Source: Lysinibacillus agricola (GTDB lineage Bacteria; Bacillota; Bacilli; Bacillales_A; Planococcaceae). From it: 64,000 nt of DNA. The position numbers and the translations under genes were made by a program. The DNA is taken from positions 3,537,501 through 3,601,500 of the forward strand of contig NZ_CP067341.1 of NCBI RefSeq assembly GCF_016638705.1, read 5' to 3'. Below, one piece after another: positions 26,209 through 35,699 of the stretch. The notes under the pieces were generated by a model that was given only the letters and a program-made list of their open reading frames with translations, was not told where the DNA came from and did no database searches. Every line of letters starts with the position of its first letter. The first letter of the stretch is position 1.

Positions 26209-26799
26209 TTAGACATTCTCCCTCTCTACTCTTACAATTTTTAAATCTCTTGTGGAATTAAATACTTTGTAAAGGCGCTCTGCCAAAAATGCAGAAGCTA
26301 TCGCTAAACAAAAATCGGCAACAATGCTGTTTAAAAAGCCAACTACGAAAATATGTGACCAGCTCGTTTTCATATGTAACCAGAAATTCAAAGATACATA
26401 TAAATATGGTACTGCCACCCCATAAATAATAATGAGCCCGACAATATTTGCACCGATAAAATGTTTTTTTGTTGGCGTATCCACTCTTTCAATCATGAAA
26501 CCAATTACTAAGGCGGCCAATGCAAAGCCAATCAGGAAGCCAAATGTTGGTTGCAATACATAGGTGATACCCCCACCTTGTGTAAAAACAGGCAAACCAA
26601 CTAAACCAACCCCTATGTAGACAAGCTGACTTTGTAATCCATTGCGACTGCCGAGCAAGCAACCCGCTAAGAAAACAAAGACAATTTGTAATGTAAAAGG
26701 CACTACAGGTAGTGGTATTTTAATAAATGCACCGATTGCGGTTAAAGCGGCAAACAGCGCAATCATGACAAGTGACAGCGTTGATTGTCGTTTGAACAA
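26209..26799 (-). CDS. bioY: Biotin transporter substrate-binding subunit BioY
   Basis: A 196-aa membrane protein with about six helices, the S component of an ECF biotin importer. It has the family motifs [19 protein letters not shown] near residues 20-38 and [13 protein letters not shown]. It overlaps the end of bioA by 37 bases and is coupled to bioB. The start is TTG 26799 with GGGAG close upstream. It takes up biotin, or in some systems works with a shared EcfAAT module encoded elsewhere. Confidence 0.94.
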   Translation of the reverse strand: MFKRQSTLSLVMIALFAALTAIGAFIKIPLPVVPFTLQIVFVFLAGCLLGSRNGLQSQLVYIGVGLVGLPVFTQGGGITYVLQPTFGFLIGFALAALVIGFMIERVDTPTKKHFIGANIVGLIIIYGVAVPYLYVSLNFWLHMKTSWSHIFVVGFLNSIVADFCLAIASAFLAERLYKVFNSTRDLKIVRVERENV

Positions 26800-28169
26800 C
26801 TTACTCCCTCCCTCTCCTCAAAAAATTGCACGACCGTCTCTTTTGTTGTCTCAATCATAAAACGCATTTCATCATCAGATATGATATATGGAGGCATGAA
26901 ATATAATATATTGCCAAGAGGGCGAATCAGTAAGCCTTTTGCTAAAGCACGTTTATATATTTGATAACCGATACGTTCCTCACTCGGAAGTGGCTCCTTT
27001 GTTTCACGATTGGCGACTAGTTCAATAGCGCCAACTAGTCCTACCTGTCGATATTCACCAACAAACGGCAACTCTTCAAATGCCTCCATAGCGATCTTTC
27101 GCATACGTTCACCCTTGTTTTGTATCATGTCGATCACACGTTCCTCTTCAAACATTGTCAAAACTTCTAGGGCTACGCGACAAGCAAGTGTATTACCAGA
27201 ATAGCTATGGGAGTGTAAAAACGCTTTCATCGTACCGTAGTCATCATAAAAAGCGTTGTATACATCATCAGTCGTTAATACAACAGATAGTGGCAAGTAC
27301 CCTCCTGTTAAACCTTTTGACAAGCACATAAAATCTGGAGCAATCCCCGCTTGCTCACAGGCAAATAATGTACCTGTACGTCCGAAACCAACTGCAATTT
27401 CATCAGCGATTAAATGAATATCGTATTTTGTACAAAGCTCTCGTAATCGCTTCAAATATATCGGAGGATACATTTTCATGCCTGCTGCCGCTTGAATGAG
27501 TGGCTCAATAATAACAGCTGTAATTTCTTCATGATGCTGACTAAGCTCTTCTTCAACAAATTGTATACATTGGGCATGGCAGCTTTCAGGCTTCTCTTGA
27601 AAAGGACATCGGAAGCAATCTGGCCCTTGTGCACGTACGGTATCCAATAAAAGTGGCTGGTACACTTCGTTATACAACCCCACTCCCCCAACAGATAAGG
27701 CACCAAGTGTTTCACCGTGATAAGCGTCCGTTAAGGCTAAAAAACGCTTTTTCGTTGTTTTTCCAGTTTGCATATGATATTGAAAACTCATTTTTAGTGC
27801 GACTTCTATTGCTGACGAGCCGTTGTCTGCAAAAAATACTTTATTTAAACCGTCTGGCGTTAAGGCTACTAATTTTTCTGCCACCTTAATCGCAGGTTCA
27901 TGTGAAAAATTAGCGAAAATTGTATGTTCTAATATAAATGCTTGATCACTTAATGCTTGGCTTATACGCGCATTCGCATGTCCAAATAAATTAACCCACC
28001 AGGAAGATACAGCGTCTAAATAGCGTTGATTATTTTCATCGTAAAGCCATACCCCTTGTCCTTTTTTAATAACAATAGGCGGAAATTGCTCATAGTCCTT
28101 CATTTGTGAGCATGGATGCCAAACATACTGTAAATCTCTCTTCTGTAATTCAGTTAATGCTTGTTTCAT
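26763..28169 (-). CDS. bioA: Adenosylmethionine-8-amino-7-oxononanoate aminotransferase
   Basis: A 468-aa class III PLP enzyme that makes 7,8-diaminopelargonate (DAPA) from KAPA. It shows [15 protein letters not shown] (substrate site), [42 protein letters not shown], and the lysine K285 in [15 protein letters not shown] start at ATG 28169 ([20 protein letters not shown]) rather than at the upstream 28268, which lies inside bioD; the gene overlaps the bioD end by about 20 bases, so it is translationally coupled. Confidence 0.95.
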   Translation of the reverse strand: MKQALTELQKRDLQYVWHPCSQMKDYEQFPPIVIKKGQGVWLYDENNQRYLDAVSSWWVNLFGHANARISQALSDQAFILEHTIFANFSHEPAIKVAEKLVALTPDGLNKVFFADNGSSAIEVALKMSFQYHMQTGKTTKKRFLALTDAYHGETLGALSVGGVGLYNEVYQPLLLDTVRAQGPDCFRCPFQEKPESCHAQCIQFVEEELSQHHEEITAVIIEPLIQAAAGMKMYPPIYLKRLRELCTKYDIHLIADEIAVGFGRTGTLFACEQAGIAPDFMCLSKGLTGGYLPLSVVLTTDDVYNAFYDDYGTMKAFLHSHSYSGNTLACRVALEVLTMFEEERVIDMIQNKGERMRKIAMEAFEELPFVGEYRQVGLVGAIELVANRETKEPLPSEERIGYQIYKRALAKGLLIRPLGNILYFMPPYIISDDEMRFMIETTKETVVQFFEEREGVSCSNDNQRCHLS

Positions 28170-28854
28170 ATTTGACCAACCTTTCAAACAAAGATGTGTG
28201 TGAAATGGAATAGTCAACAATGTGTAAAATATCTTGTAGCTTTGGAATTGTCGCATAAGGCAAATCATGATGTTGTAGAATCGTTTTCACATTATCTTGT
28301 TCCATCTTACTGCCTGTGTCTCCATTAAATACAATGCCAAGAACCTCCACATTACGAGCATGTAAAGCCTCCAGTGTTAGCAATGTGTGGTTAATCGTCC
28401 CTAGTGTTGTTCGTGTGACAAGAACAACCGGAAGCTTACTTTGAACGATTACATCAAGGAGTGTATTTTCTCCATATGTATCCAATGGAACAAAAAGTCC
28501 ACCTGCTCCTTCACAAATTACGACATCGTATGATTGCTGTAACAACTGAATTTGCTTTAATAAATGTTCCACATTAATTTGCTGTCCCTCCAGTTGTGCA
28601 GCAAAATGTGGTGATGCAGCTTCCTTAAACGAATAGCCATTTAAATTTTCTTGCTTTAGTCTTTGTAATGAATACTTTTCATACATTGCTGTATCGTAGT
28701 AATAGCAATGCCCATTGTCACAAACTTCGCCAGTTTGCACAGGCTTGTAAGGCGTGACTTGTAAATCATGCTGTTGTAATTGACGCATCAATAATGTGGT
28801 GATAACCGTTTTACCGACATCTGTATCTGTCCCAACAACCCAAAAATGTTGCAT
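28150..28854 (-). CDS. bioD: Dethiobiotin synthetase
   Basis: A 234-aa ATP-dependent enzyme that closes the ureido ring to make dethiobiotin. The P-loop GTDTDVGKT is at residues 8-16, the substrate loop KPVQTG follows, and [10 protein letters not shown] is the metal/nucleotide motif. Start ATG 28854 has GAGGGGG 10 bases upstream; in-frame codons further upstream are within the BirA operator region. First gene of the operon. Confidence 0.95.
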   Translation of the reverse strand: MQHFWVVGTDTDVGKTVITTLLMRQLQQHDLQVTPYKPVQTGEVCDNGHCYYYDTAMYEKYSLQRLKQENLNGYSFKEAASPHFAAQLEGQQINVEHLLKQIQLLQQSYDVVICEGAGGLFVPLDTYGENTLLDVIVQSKLPVVLVTRTTLGTINHTLLTLEALHARNVEVLGIVFNGDTGSKMEQDNVKTILQHHDLPYATIPKLQDILHIVDYSISHTSLFERLVKYETSIN

Positions 28855-28878
28855 CGTTAACCTACCCCCTCTTTTTAA

Positions 28879-28906
28879 GTTAACCATTCACAATTTTTAA
28901 GTTAAC
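28879..28906 (-). promoter_or_regulatory. BirA operator of the biotin operon
   Basis: Two GTTAAC half-sites at 28879-28884 and 28901-28906 are separated by 16 bases, matching the BirA box layout (TTGTTAAC-N14-16-GTTAACAA). It lies about 25-52 bases upstream of bioD. When biotin is plentiful, biotinyl-AMP-BirA should bind and shut the operon down. A TTTACA with 17-base spacing places a weak -10 inside the operator. Confidence 0.88.
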
Positions 28907-29022
28907 ACATTTGATTTTTTTTTGTAAATGCTATTTCCATATTTCTTCAAAAATAGCTCTTTTTCATTGCAGAAAATAGAGAATTTTGCGATAATTCAAT
29001 AACTTTTTTCATCAACAAAAAA

Positions 29023-29055
29023 CACTAGATTCTTACCTTGAGGTAAAATCTAGTG
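29023..29055 (-). terminator. Intrinsic terminator after the DUF4177 gene
   Basis: CACTAGATTCTTACC and GGTAAAATCTAGTG form a long near-perfect stem with a short loop; on the leftward strand it is followed by TTTTTTG. It ends the short gene at 29077. Confidence 0.85.
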
Positions 29056-29076
29056 CTGATATTGTTATATTTAATT

Positions 29077-29262
29077 TTACGATTGTCTTAGTCTTTCAAA
29101 AATAATTTCATATTCTGTTGGCTTTCCATGCCCATTATAAACCATAGGTAATACTTGTACTAAACGCCAACCGTCTTTTGCGTATTCTTCGATTGTTTCC
29201 CGATGTGTTGCATCCTTAAAAAATCCACCTAAATGTGTTTGTATAAATTGATATTCATACAT
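29077..29262 (-). CDS. DUF4177 family protein
   Basis: About 61 aa: MYEYQFIQTHLGGFFKDATH, then EEYAKDGWRLVQVLP and a final YEIIFERLRQ. The YEYxF opening, GWRLVQV core and YEIIFER ending are the DUF4177 pattern, a small two-strand/helix fold of unknown function. I choose ATG 29262 with GGGGTG 6 bases upstream; a GTG at 29271 overlaps that site. Confidence 0.8.
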   Translation of the reverse strand: MYEYQFIQTHLGGFFKDATHRETIEEYAKDGWRLVQVLPMVYNGHGKPTEYEIIFERLRQS

Positions 29263-29421
29263 GCTACTCACCCCTTTTCAACTATTTACGCAATGATTGT
29301 AGCTAAGGTTTCAATAATTTTTAGGGAGTGTTTATTAACTTCATTGCTTTTCTGAATATTATCAAAAATTTAAAGGATTTTACTGTTCGTTCGTAGTATT
29401 AAACTAAACGGGGGTGGCTGT

Positions 29422-29886
29422 ATGTTTGGTATTTTTAAAGAATCAGAAAAGATTATAGATACTTATGAACAAGTTGGTTTTATTTTAAAATCCTTGCTCA
29501 CATACGAGCTAAGAGACTTACCTATTCGTTATGAATTTTGGTATCGCGTGGCTATTCGTCAGGAAGAATTACGAACGTTAAGTATCGAGCATCGATCAAA
29601 GGTTGCTATGACTTCTGCAGTAGGTCGCTTTCACCAAACACAATATGAGGGAACGAAACAAAAGTTATCAAAGCTTGAACGTCTCGCAGATATGTATAAA
29701 TCGTTTTGCATTGAGGAAGAACGAGAGGCATTAAACCATCGACTCCATTTTCAAAAAGAAGCGATTACCGAGCTATATGAGCATGTTCAAAATAAAGAGC
29801 TTTATATGTATTGTGATTCTGTACAGCAACAATTTTGGAATGCCGTCAGTGAAGACATATTACATGCAATTGCCAACCTAGATTAA
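29422..29886 (+). CDS. Hypothetical protein (154 aa), helical
   Basis: Cytoplasmic and predicted mostly alpha-helical (ESEKIIDTYEQVGFILKSLL; FHQTQYEGTKQKLSKLERLA). GGGGGTGG lies 5-10 bases before the ATG and codon use is normal, so it is likely real. No domain is recognised. It stands alone upstream of the ABC transporter pair, with about 200 bases between. Confidence 0.7.
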   Translation: MFGIFKESEKIIDTYEQVGFILKSLLTYELRDLPIRYEFWYRVAIRQEELRTLSIEHRSKVAMTSAVGRFHQTQYEGTKQKLSKLERLADMYKSFCIEEEREALNHRLHFQKEAITELYEHVQNKELYMYCDSVQQQFWNAVSEDILHAIANLD

Positions 29887-30102
29887 ATAGGTGGGCAATT
29901 GCAAGACTATCCGTTGATAACATTCTCTTTATCCATCGATAGGCATGGAGTACTAGACAAAAGATAAAAGCATGAAAATGGTCGATATCACCCTGTACAA
30001 CAATTCCCTCTTTGCCGCCTCTCCATTTCTTACCTAAAGTAAAAACTCAAAACTTGAAACATTTTCCTCTTCCGTTCGTAAATAAATTAGGAGAGGAAGT
30101 GA

Positions 30103-30801
30103 ATGACAATAGATATTAACATACATAAAGGTGGTTATGTAGAAAACGAAGCCATTATTTCAAACATTCAATTTCAAGTAAATAGCGGTGAACTCGTTGG
30201 ATTAATCGGTTCCAATGGGGCTGGTAAAAGTACAACCTTACAAGCAATGATGGGTGTATTACCAATAGTTGATGGTCAGGTGACAATAGGAACTTACGGC
30301 TATGTACCAGAAAGACCAATTTTGTATGAGTATTTTACATTATGGGAGCATATAGATTTCTATTTGCGTGTAGCTGGTAAAGAGAATTCTTTAACAAATC
30401 GCGCGAAAGAATTACTAGAAATTTTTCAATTGGACCATAAGCTACACGATTATCCAACAACGTTTTCCAAAGGTATGCAACAAAAAGTGATGCTTATTTT
30501 AGCATTTCTTGATAAACATTCTACCTATATTTTAGATGAACCATTTATGGGACTAGACCCACAGGCAATGCGTAAACTCTTAACGATTTTAGAAGAATTA
30601 AAAGCACAAGGTGCCGCCATTTTAATGAGTACACATGCACTTGATACGGCAGAAAAAATATGTGATCGTTTTATCTTAATTGATCATGGTCGAATTTTAC
30701 AGCAAGGTACACTCGCATCGTTACGCTTAGCGGTAAAACAGGACAAAGCATCTCTTCTTGATATTTTCGACACACTTCTTGAGGAAAATCACCATGACTA
30801 A
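30103..30801 (+). CDS. ABC transporter ATP-binding protein, EcsA-like
   Basis: A 232-aa ATPase. Walker A is GSNGAGKST at residues 36-44; the signature motif is the atypical TFSKGMQQK (in place of LSGGQ); Walker B is TYILDEPFMGLDP and the H-loop is MSTHALD. Slightly shorter than EcsA. It overlaps the next gene by 8 bases and forms a two-gene transporter. The KGMQQK signature is typical of the EcsA group that influences secretion and regulated proteolysis. GGAGAGG precedes the ATG. Confidence 0.88.
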   Translation: MTIDINIHKGGYVENEAIISNIQFQVNSGELVGLIGSNGAGKSTTLQAMMGVLPIVDGQVTIGTYGYVPERPILYEYFTLWEHIDFYLRVAGKENSLTNRAKELLEIFQLDHKLHDYPTTFSKGMQQKVMLILAFLDKHSTYILDEPFMGLDPQAMRKLLTILEELKAQGAAILMSTHALDTAEKICDRFILIDHGRILQQGTLASLRLAVKQDKASLLDIFDTLLEENHHD

Positions 30802-31906
30802 TATAGTGCAGCAACGAAGAAAATTAGAGCGCTCCCACAATTTCAAGCTACTGGCAAGCGTTATCGATTGGACAGTCGCCTTATATGTTGTTGTGCCGAC
30901 TCTAGTCATTGGCTTTTTCCTTTACAAAGACTTTCTCTTAACGATAAGTACATCGTGGGTCGTACATATTCCGCTAGCTTTCTTAATTGTACTGTTATTT
31001 TTTATTACACGTATCGAAACTATTCGTACCTATTTGCAGCGAGCCGATCGTCTTTTTTTAATCCAAAACCGAAAACAAATGATACGCTTAAAACGAGCCG
31101 GTCTATATCGGTCGCTAAGTAAGCACCTAATTTTACTAGGTTCCGGCCTTGCTCTATTAGCGCCGATCTTTATAATCGTTCATCATGTAACGGTATTAGA
31201 ATTGCTTTCTTTACTATTGCTACTATTCACGACTAATTTTGTGAAGGTACTTTTACAATTAAAGCTTCGTAAATGGCAGCAACTAGTATGCAACATTTTT
31301 ATGTGTATTCTCGGTACAGTTTGCTTTTTGTATGTACCTGTTATTATTACTTCACTTATTTATCTAATTCTTCTTGTTTATTGTACAAGCTATTATGATA
31401 AACATTTTATCTATAACACTAAGTATTTTGATCAACAGGTGGAGCTCGATCAAGCAGCATTTTATAAATGGCAAAGTCTTTTATTCCAGATTGCTCCTGA
31501 GCTTCGAAGTCAGCTAGTACCGACATTAAAAAAGCCTCGCCTACTATGGAAAAATTCAAAGCGTATGTTTCGACGTTCCGATTATTTTATAGAGGAACTA
31601 ATTTGCAAAACGATGCTTCGCCAAAAACAATATCGCTTAGGATATCTTCGCTTTTTATTGAGTGGTATTGGGCTCATCATTATTGTGCCAGCATGGGCGA
31701 AAATGATCATGCTCGGAATTCTTTATTTTACTTTACGCTCTATGATGCAATCGGTGATCCAGCAAATTTTAGAGCATAAAATTTGGTCAATCTTTCAAGT
31801 ATCCAATGAACAAATTCATGCTGCTAGCAGGCGATTACTTAAGGGATTTGTAGATCTGCCATTATTGATTGTCCTTATTATTTTAATTATTATTTTAGTC
31901 TTGTAA
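30794..31906 (+). CDS. ABC transporter permease, EcsB-like
   Basis: About 370 aa with 8-10 hydrophobic segments and a long cytoplasmic part in the middle (YYDKHFIYNTKYFDQQVELD). The gene pairing and topology match EcsB of the Ecs ABC system. It starts at ATG 30794 inside the end of the ATPase gene. An in-frame upstream ATG at 30758 lies deeper in the ATPase gene and lacks a ribosome site. Paralogue of ecsAB rather than certainly the orthologue. Confidence 0.85.
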   Translation: MTNIVQQRRKLERSHNFKLLASVIDWTVALYVVVPTLVIGFFLYKDFLLTISTSWVVHIPLAFLIVLLFFITRIETIRTYLQRADRLFLIQNRKQMIRLKRAGLYRSLSKHLILLGSGLALLAPIFIIVHHVTVLELLSLLLLLFTTNFVKVLLQLKLRKWQQLVCNIFMCILGTVCFLYVPVIITSLIYLILLVYCTSYYDKHFIYNTKYFDQQVELDQAAFYKWQSLLFQIAPELRSQLVPTLKKPRLLWKNSKRMFRRSDYFIEELICKTMLRQKQYRLGYLRFLLSGIGLIIIVPAWAKMIMLGILYFTLRSMMQSVIQQILEHKIWSIFQVSNEQIHAASRRLLKGFVDLPLLIVLIILIIILVL

Positions 31907-31962
31907 ATTAAGGCTTAAAACGTTAATCAATATCTTATTGTATCAACGTTTACAAAGGTTTT

Positions 31963-31983
31963 TTGGTTCAAGTTGGTTCAAAT
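31963..31983 (+). repeat. Att-like repeat, left copy
   Basis: Reads TTGGTTCAAGTTGGTTCAAA. A near-identical sequence (TTGGTTCAAATTGGTTCAAG) occurs at 35465-35484. The left copy lies beside the C-terminal end of the integrase fragment, where an att site would be expected. Confidence 0.5.
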
Positions 31984-31994
31984 CGGCTTGAACC

Positions 31995-32607
31995 TCATAA
32001 AGAACTTAACAGATTTAAAGCATCGGCATCTTGCTGGTGCTTTTTTTCTGGCATTAATTCCAGATAATAATTCTGTGTGGTTTGAATATTAATGTGACCT
32101 AATCGCTTTGATACATAAGCAATATCTATGTCTTGGGCAAATAAAAACGATGCATGAGTATCTCTTAAACCGTGAAACGTTGTTTTCTTAATATCTAATT
32201 TCTTCAATAACTCCGCTAATTGTTCCGACTGTTTAAAACCGCCAAAGCTGAAAGTATAACCATTCTCTTTAACAGGAATTTTACGAATGAGTTCATATAC
32301 TTCTTTGTTAATAGAAACATCACGTTTTGCATTTTGTGTCTTTAATGAAGTGTCATCAGAAGTAGGACTAATTGAATGCCTAACTTTTATTCCGTATTCA
32401 TAAAGACTCTCTGGGCGTATTGCTAGCAGTTCTCCACGTCGCCCCCGTTTCTAATGCAAGTAATACAAGTAAGTTAAATTCGTCTTATGGATGCTGTAAA
32501 ACGTAATTACGAAGCTTTCTAAAATCGGTGATAGATAATGCTTTATTACGTTTAGGTGGATTCTCTCCACGTGTTTTTACTAAACGAGCAAAGTCATTTG
32601 GAAGAAA
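31995..32607 (-). pseudogene. Tyrosine recombinase/integrase fragment (broken)
   Basis: The C-terminal catalytic domain can be read leftwards as NDFARLVKTRGENPPKRN, FNLLVLLALETGA, RRGELLAIRPESLYEYGIKV, HGLRDTHAS, RLGHINIQTTQNYYLELMP: the Arg, His-x-x-Arg, His and Tyr catalytic residues of phage/ICE integrases. It is interrupted by an in-frame stop near 32486 and a frameshift in a G-run near 32440-32447, and cut at the N-terminal side near 32607, where unrelated sequence starts. Only the last 70 codons (31995-32207) are uninterrupted from a TTG. Remnant of an integrative element. Confidence 0.85.
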
Positions 32608-33047
32608 TTATTTCATTTAGAAAGGAGAATTTAGTAAAACAGATTAATGGTAATCGAAAAATGACGATAGATCATCACGCTATAAAGACATTTGAAAATT
32701 ATGCAGAGATACTAGATTTAAAAGTTGACCCAAGTATTTACGAGAAAAAGATACCCAAAAAAAAATACATCAAAATGAAGAATGAAAGAATCCCTATACC
32801 ATCTAAGGAAGAAATAAGGGAAAAGAAAGAGGAATTATTACAGATTATATTTGAACAATTAATTGATAAAGATAAGTTTAATGATGACATACAGGAACAC
32901 TTTATGAATAATAGCTTAATTCATGATTATACAAACCCTCTTGTAGCAATTGAAAACAATGGTGAATTATTAGGATTTAAAATTGATGCGATAAATTACT
33001 TAAAAGATAATGTAAAAAATGAAATTATTAATAACCCTAAGTACTAG
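32556..33047 (+). pseudogene. Truncated hypothetical protein fused to integrase antisense
   Basis: The open frame is 163 aa, but the first 18 or so codons lie on the opposite strand of the integrase fragment, so only the part after about 32610 is original. That part is highly charged (KKIPKKKYIKMKNERIPIPS; EIREKKEELLQIIFEQLIDK) and ends LKDNVKNEIINNPKY. No ribosome site precedes the candidate internal ATG at 32661. It looks like the C-terminal piece of a larger gene joined to the integrase remnant by a deletion. Family not recognised. Confidence 0.55.
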
Positions 33048-33381
33048 TCTTGATGAAGATTATTATAAGTAGCAGTTGGACTAGATTTTTCCCTTTTCAG
33101 CTCTTCTAATTATAATCTTCTAATTCGTCTGTAAAGCAGAGACGAATTAGAAGATTAAGTAAAGGGTCTTCGTTCTTCGGATGTTATGAGTCAGCCAAGT
33201 AGGATAAGGGTGCGTAAGAAAGCAATTAACGCTTTTAACGCACCCTAATTCATTGGGCTTCCCCAAAACATTTACGAATCACTTGATAGCTTTGCTACTT
33301 ACGCCACTTGACATTAATCGATGCGAAGATTCTCTGTATGGTGACCAAAAAGGTCAAAAAATTATAGAGAGGTTGATCTAG
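33048..33381. other. Gap with two hairpins inside the island
   Basis: AATCTTCTAATTCGTCT and its 17-bp exact complement lie at 33114-33155; AGGGTGCGT and ACGCACCCT lie at 33207-33246. No gene is seen. The first can end transcription of the truncated ORF. Confidence 0.5.
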
Positions 33382-33825
33382 ATGGAAACCATTTTTGAGA
33401 TTATTCGTATTGAGCAAGTTATTCGAGAGGCAGATGAGGGAGTCAACTACATTATTCGTAGTCCAGAAGATGGAGCAAAGACAGCTTCTCGCTTTATTGG
33501 ACGTGATGATCGTGAAGTGTTTTTTGTAATGTGTCTAAATACGAAAAATAATGTTATTGCGGTTCATCGTTGTCATGTAGGTTCGTTAAATGCCTCACTC
33601 GTCCATCCACGCGAGGTGTTTAAATCAGCAATTCTTAATAATGCATCCAGTGTCATTGTTGCTCATCAGCATCCAAGTGGTGACATAGCGCCATCGAAGG
33701 AAGATATTAACGTTACAAAGAGATTAGCTGAAGCTGGAAAGTTACTAGGCATCAAAGTGCTTGATCACTTAGTAGTAAATAGTGATACCAGTTTTACTAG
33801 CCTGAAAGAGAGAGGCTATATTTAA
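33382..33825 (+). CDS. RadC-like JAB-domain protein
   Basis: A 147-aa protein covering only the JAMM/MPN domain of RadC (the N-terminal helix-hairpin-helix is absent). The metal motif is HQHPSGDIAPSKED, with H95, H97, S105 and D108, a DNA-repair-type JAMM pattern of unknown activity. Such short RadC genes are common on prophages and conjugative elements, which fits the adjacent integrase remnant. GAGAGG lies 9 bases before the ATG. Confidence 0.88.
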   Translation: METIFEIIRIEQVIREADEGVNYIIRSPEDGAKTASRFIGRDDREVFFVMCLNTKNNVIAVHRCHVGSLNASLVHPREVFKSAILNNASSVIVAHQHPSGDIAPSKEDINVTKRLAEAGKLLGIKVLDHLVVNSDTSFTSLKERGYI

Positions 33826-33981
33826 AAGGGAGAAGCAGCTCACTTTTTTTCTTCAAAGTATATTTATATATTCGCATTATTAAATGTAGGTTTTGGTAGT
33901 ATGATTATTAGAGTTAATGTATCATATAGAATATGGAATCATTACATATTAAAGTGTTTTTATTCAATGAAATTTTCGAAG

Positions 33982-33998
33982 CTTGTTCAACTGACGGG
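33982..33998 (+). repeat. 17-bp direct repeat, left of the acyltransferase
   Basis: CTTGTTCAACTGACGGG; the sequence recurs at 35352-35368 with one change. The two copies bracket the acyltransferase gene. Confidence 0.5.
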
Positions 33999-34100
33999 AC
34001 AGGATAGTTATTGATTAAAAAATGGATTTATTTTCCTTAGGTGGTAAAAAATACATTTATATTATCTCAGTGTAACTTCTAGTGGGAAAGGAGTTTATAG

Positions 34101-35261
34101 GTGAAAAAAGAGAGTGATCGTTTATATTTCATCGATAATTTAAAAATAGCTTTAATTATGCTTGTAGTAGCTCACCATGCTGGACAAGCTTATGGACCAG
34201 GTGGTTGGTGGTTTTTTTTGGATGATGAATCTATCAATTGGTTGGGCAGATTTTTCTCTGTAAATGCAGCATTTTTTATGAGTTTGTTTTTCTTTTTATC
34301 AGCCTATTTTCTCCCCCAATCAATCTCAAGAAAAGGGCCGAAACGGTTTTTAAAAGAACGGCTTATTAGAATTGGTATTCCATTACTACTGGGATTTCTC
34401 GTGATGATTCCTATTCTGATGTATTTATATTACATTAATTTCAGAGATTATGAACCCATCCCATTTTTTTCTTACTATGTTAATATATTTTTTGGACTTG
34501 GTAATGAACCCGCGAATTGGACTGGGCCATCATGGCCTGATATGCAATTTGGCCATTTATGGTTTTTAGAGCATTTACTTGTGTATGCGATTGTGTTTTC
34601 GGTCTGGACCTTCTTTACATCTAAGAAATTCACACAAAAGTCTGATAGAAACATTAAGGTTTATCAGATTCTCTCCCTGTGGTTGGTCGTTAGTTTAGTG
34701 ACTTTTATTACAAGGATATGGTTTCCTATTGATCATTGGACAGCTTTTTTAGGATTTATTCAAACTGAATTTGCACATGTACCACAGTATGTGAGTTTCT
34801 TTTGTTTAGGCATTATGGCTTATCATCGCAAATGGTTTTTAACTATGAGTGCGAGAGCAGGATACATCTGGCTTGTTATTGGAATATTAATAGTGACCAT
34901 TTTGTATTTTGGAGGAAATACGATAGATCCTTTTCTTTTAAAGGGTGGACAAAACTTCGGTTCGTTGGCTCGATCATTAATTGAGACGTTACTGTGTATT
35001 TCACTTGTAATCGGTCTTCTAATTTTATTTAGAGAGAAAGTTAACGGCGCTAATCGTTGGTCAAAGATGTTAGCAAACAATGTATTTGTTGTTTATTTCA
35101 TCCATGTCCCAGTAGTTGTCTTCCTTCAATATACATTGAATGACCTACCAATATCAGTCTGGACTAAATTTCTTATAACGGTATTTTTAGGAATCATTCT
35201 AAGCTTTTTGCTTAGTCATTTTGTATGGAGAAAGATTCCATACCTCAAAAAAATGATGTAA
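34101..35261 (+). CDS. Membrane acyltransferase (acyltransferase family 3)
   Basis: A 386-aa protein with about ten membrane helices. It opens with RLYFIDNLKIALIMLVVAHH, the conserved His-containing start of the OafA/YrhL acyltransferase-3 family, and continues with FFLSAYFLPQSISRKGPKRF and GHLWFLEHLL. Members move acetyl or other acyl groups to sugars at the membrane. The start is GTG with AAAGGAG 7 bases before it. It is bracketed by 17-bp direct repeats and followed by a strong terminator. Confidence 0.87.
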   Translation: MKKESDRLYFIDNLKIALIMLVVAHHAGQAYGPGGWWFFLDDESINWLGRFFSVNAAFFMSLFFFLSAYFLPQSISRKGPKRFLKERLIRIGIPLLLGFLVMIPILMYLYYINFRDYEPIPFFSYYVNIFFGLGNEPANWTGPSWPDMQFGHLWFLEHLLVYAIVFSVWTFFTSKKFTQKSDRNIKVYQILSLWLVVSLVTFITRIWFPIDHWTAFLGFIQTEFAHVPQYVSFFCLGIMAYHRKWFLTMSARAGYIWLVIGILIVTILYFGGNTIDPFLLKGGQNFGSLARSLIETLLCISLVIGLLILFREKVNGANRWSKMLANNVFVVYFIHVPVVVFLQYTLNDLPISVWTKFLITVFLGIILSFLLSHFVWRKIPYLKKMM

Positions 35262-35290
35262 AAGGAAATAATTTTTAGATAGTGAAAAAA

Positions 35291-35308
35291 GCCAGCATTA
35301 ATGCTGGC
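35291..35308 (+). terminator. Terminator of the acyltransferase gene
   Basis: GCCAGCATTAATGCTGGC is a perfect palindrome followed by TTTTGTCTT, 30 bases after the stop codon. Confidence 0.88.
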
Positions 35309-35664
35309 TTTTGTCTTAATAGGATAATGATGTGTCATAAAAATAATGGTTCTTGTTCAACTAACGGGTGCTTTACTTTAATAAGCTCCATTATTAAAAG
35401 ACTTTAAATGTACACATAGCAGTGGAATATATTAGCAAAATGTATTCAACTAACATCTATCTTGTTGGTTCAAATTGGTTCAAGTAATTTCAATTTCAAT
35501 CCTTTGCCATACATTTTTATCCATATTACAATTCCCAAAACGTTGATATAAATGGATTATGATGTATTCAATACACTTAGAATATATCTGTATATTTCTC
35601 AAAACGTTAGGTTGATTTCCGTTCCGACTTTTATATGTTTTAACAAATATCATCCGACTAATAA
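35309..35664. other. Gap with repeats at the right edge of the island
   Basis: Contains the second 17-bp repeat (CTTGTTCAACTAACGGG at 35352-35368), the right att-like repeat (35465-35484) and one copy of the dispersed element core (GGTTGATTTCCGTTCCGACT at 35610-35629). No gene is visible. Confidence 0.6.
35465..35484 (+). repeat. Att-like repeat, right copy
   Basis: TTGGTTCAAATTGGTTCAAG, matching 31963-31983 except for a swapped A/G. Together they delimit about 3.5 kb with the integrase fragment, RadC-like gene and acyltransferase. Confidence 0.5.
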
Positions 35665-35697
35665 AACAGGTGCCAGCTTAGTTTGCTAGCACCTGTT
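35665..35697 (-). terminator. Terminator of the 347-aa membrane protein gene
   Basis: AACAGGTGC and GCACCTGTT are exact complements, with further pairing (AGC/GCT) in the loop; on the leftward strand it is followed by TTTTATT. It is adjacent to the stop codon. Confidence 0.8.
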
Positions 35698-35699
35698 GT

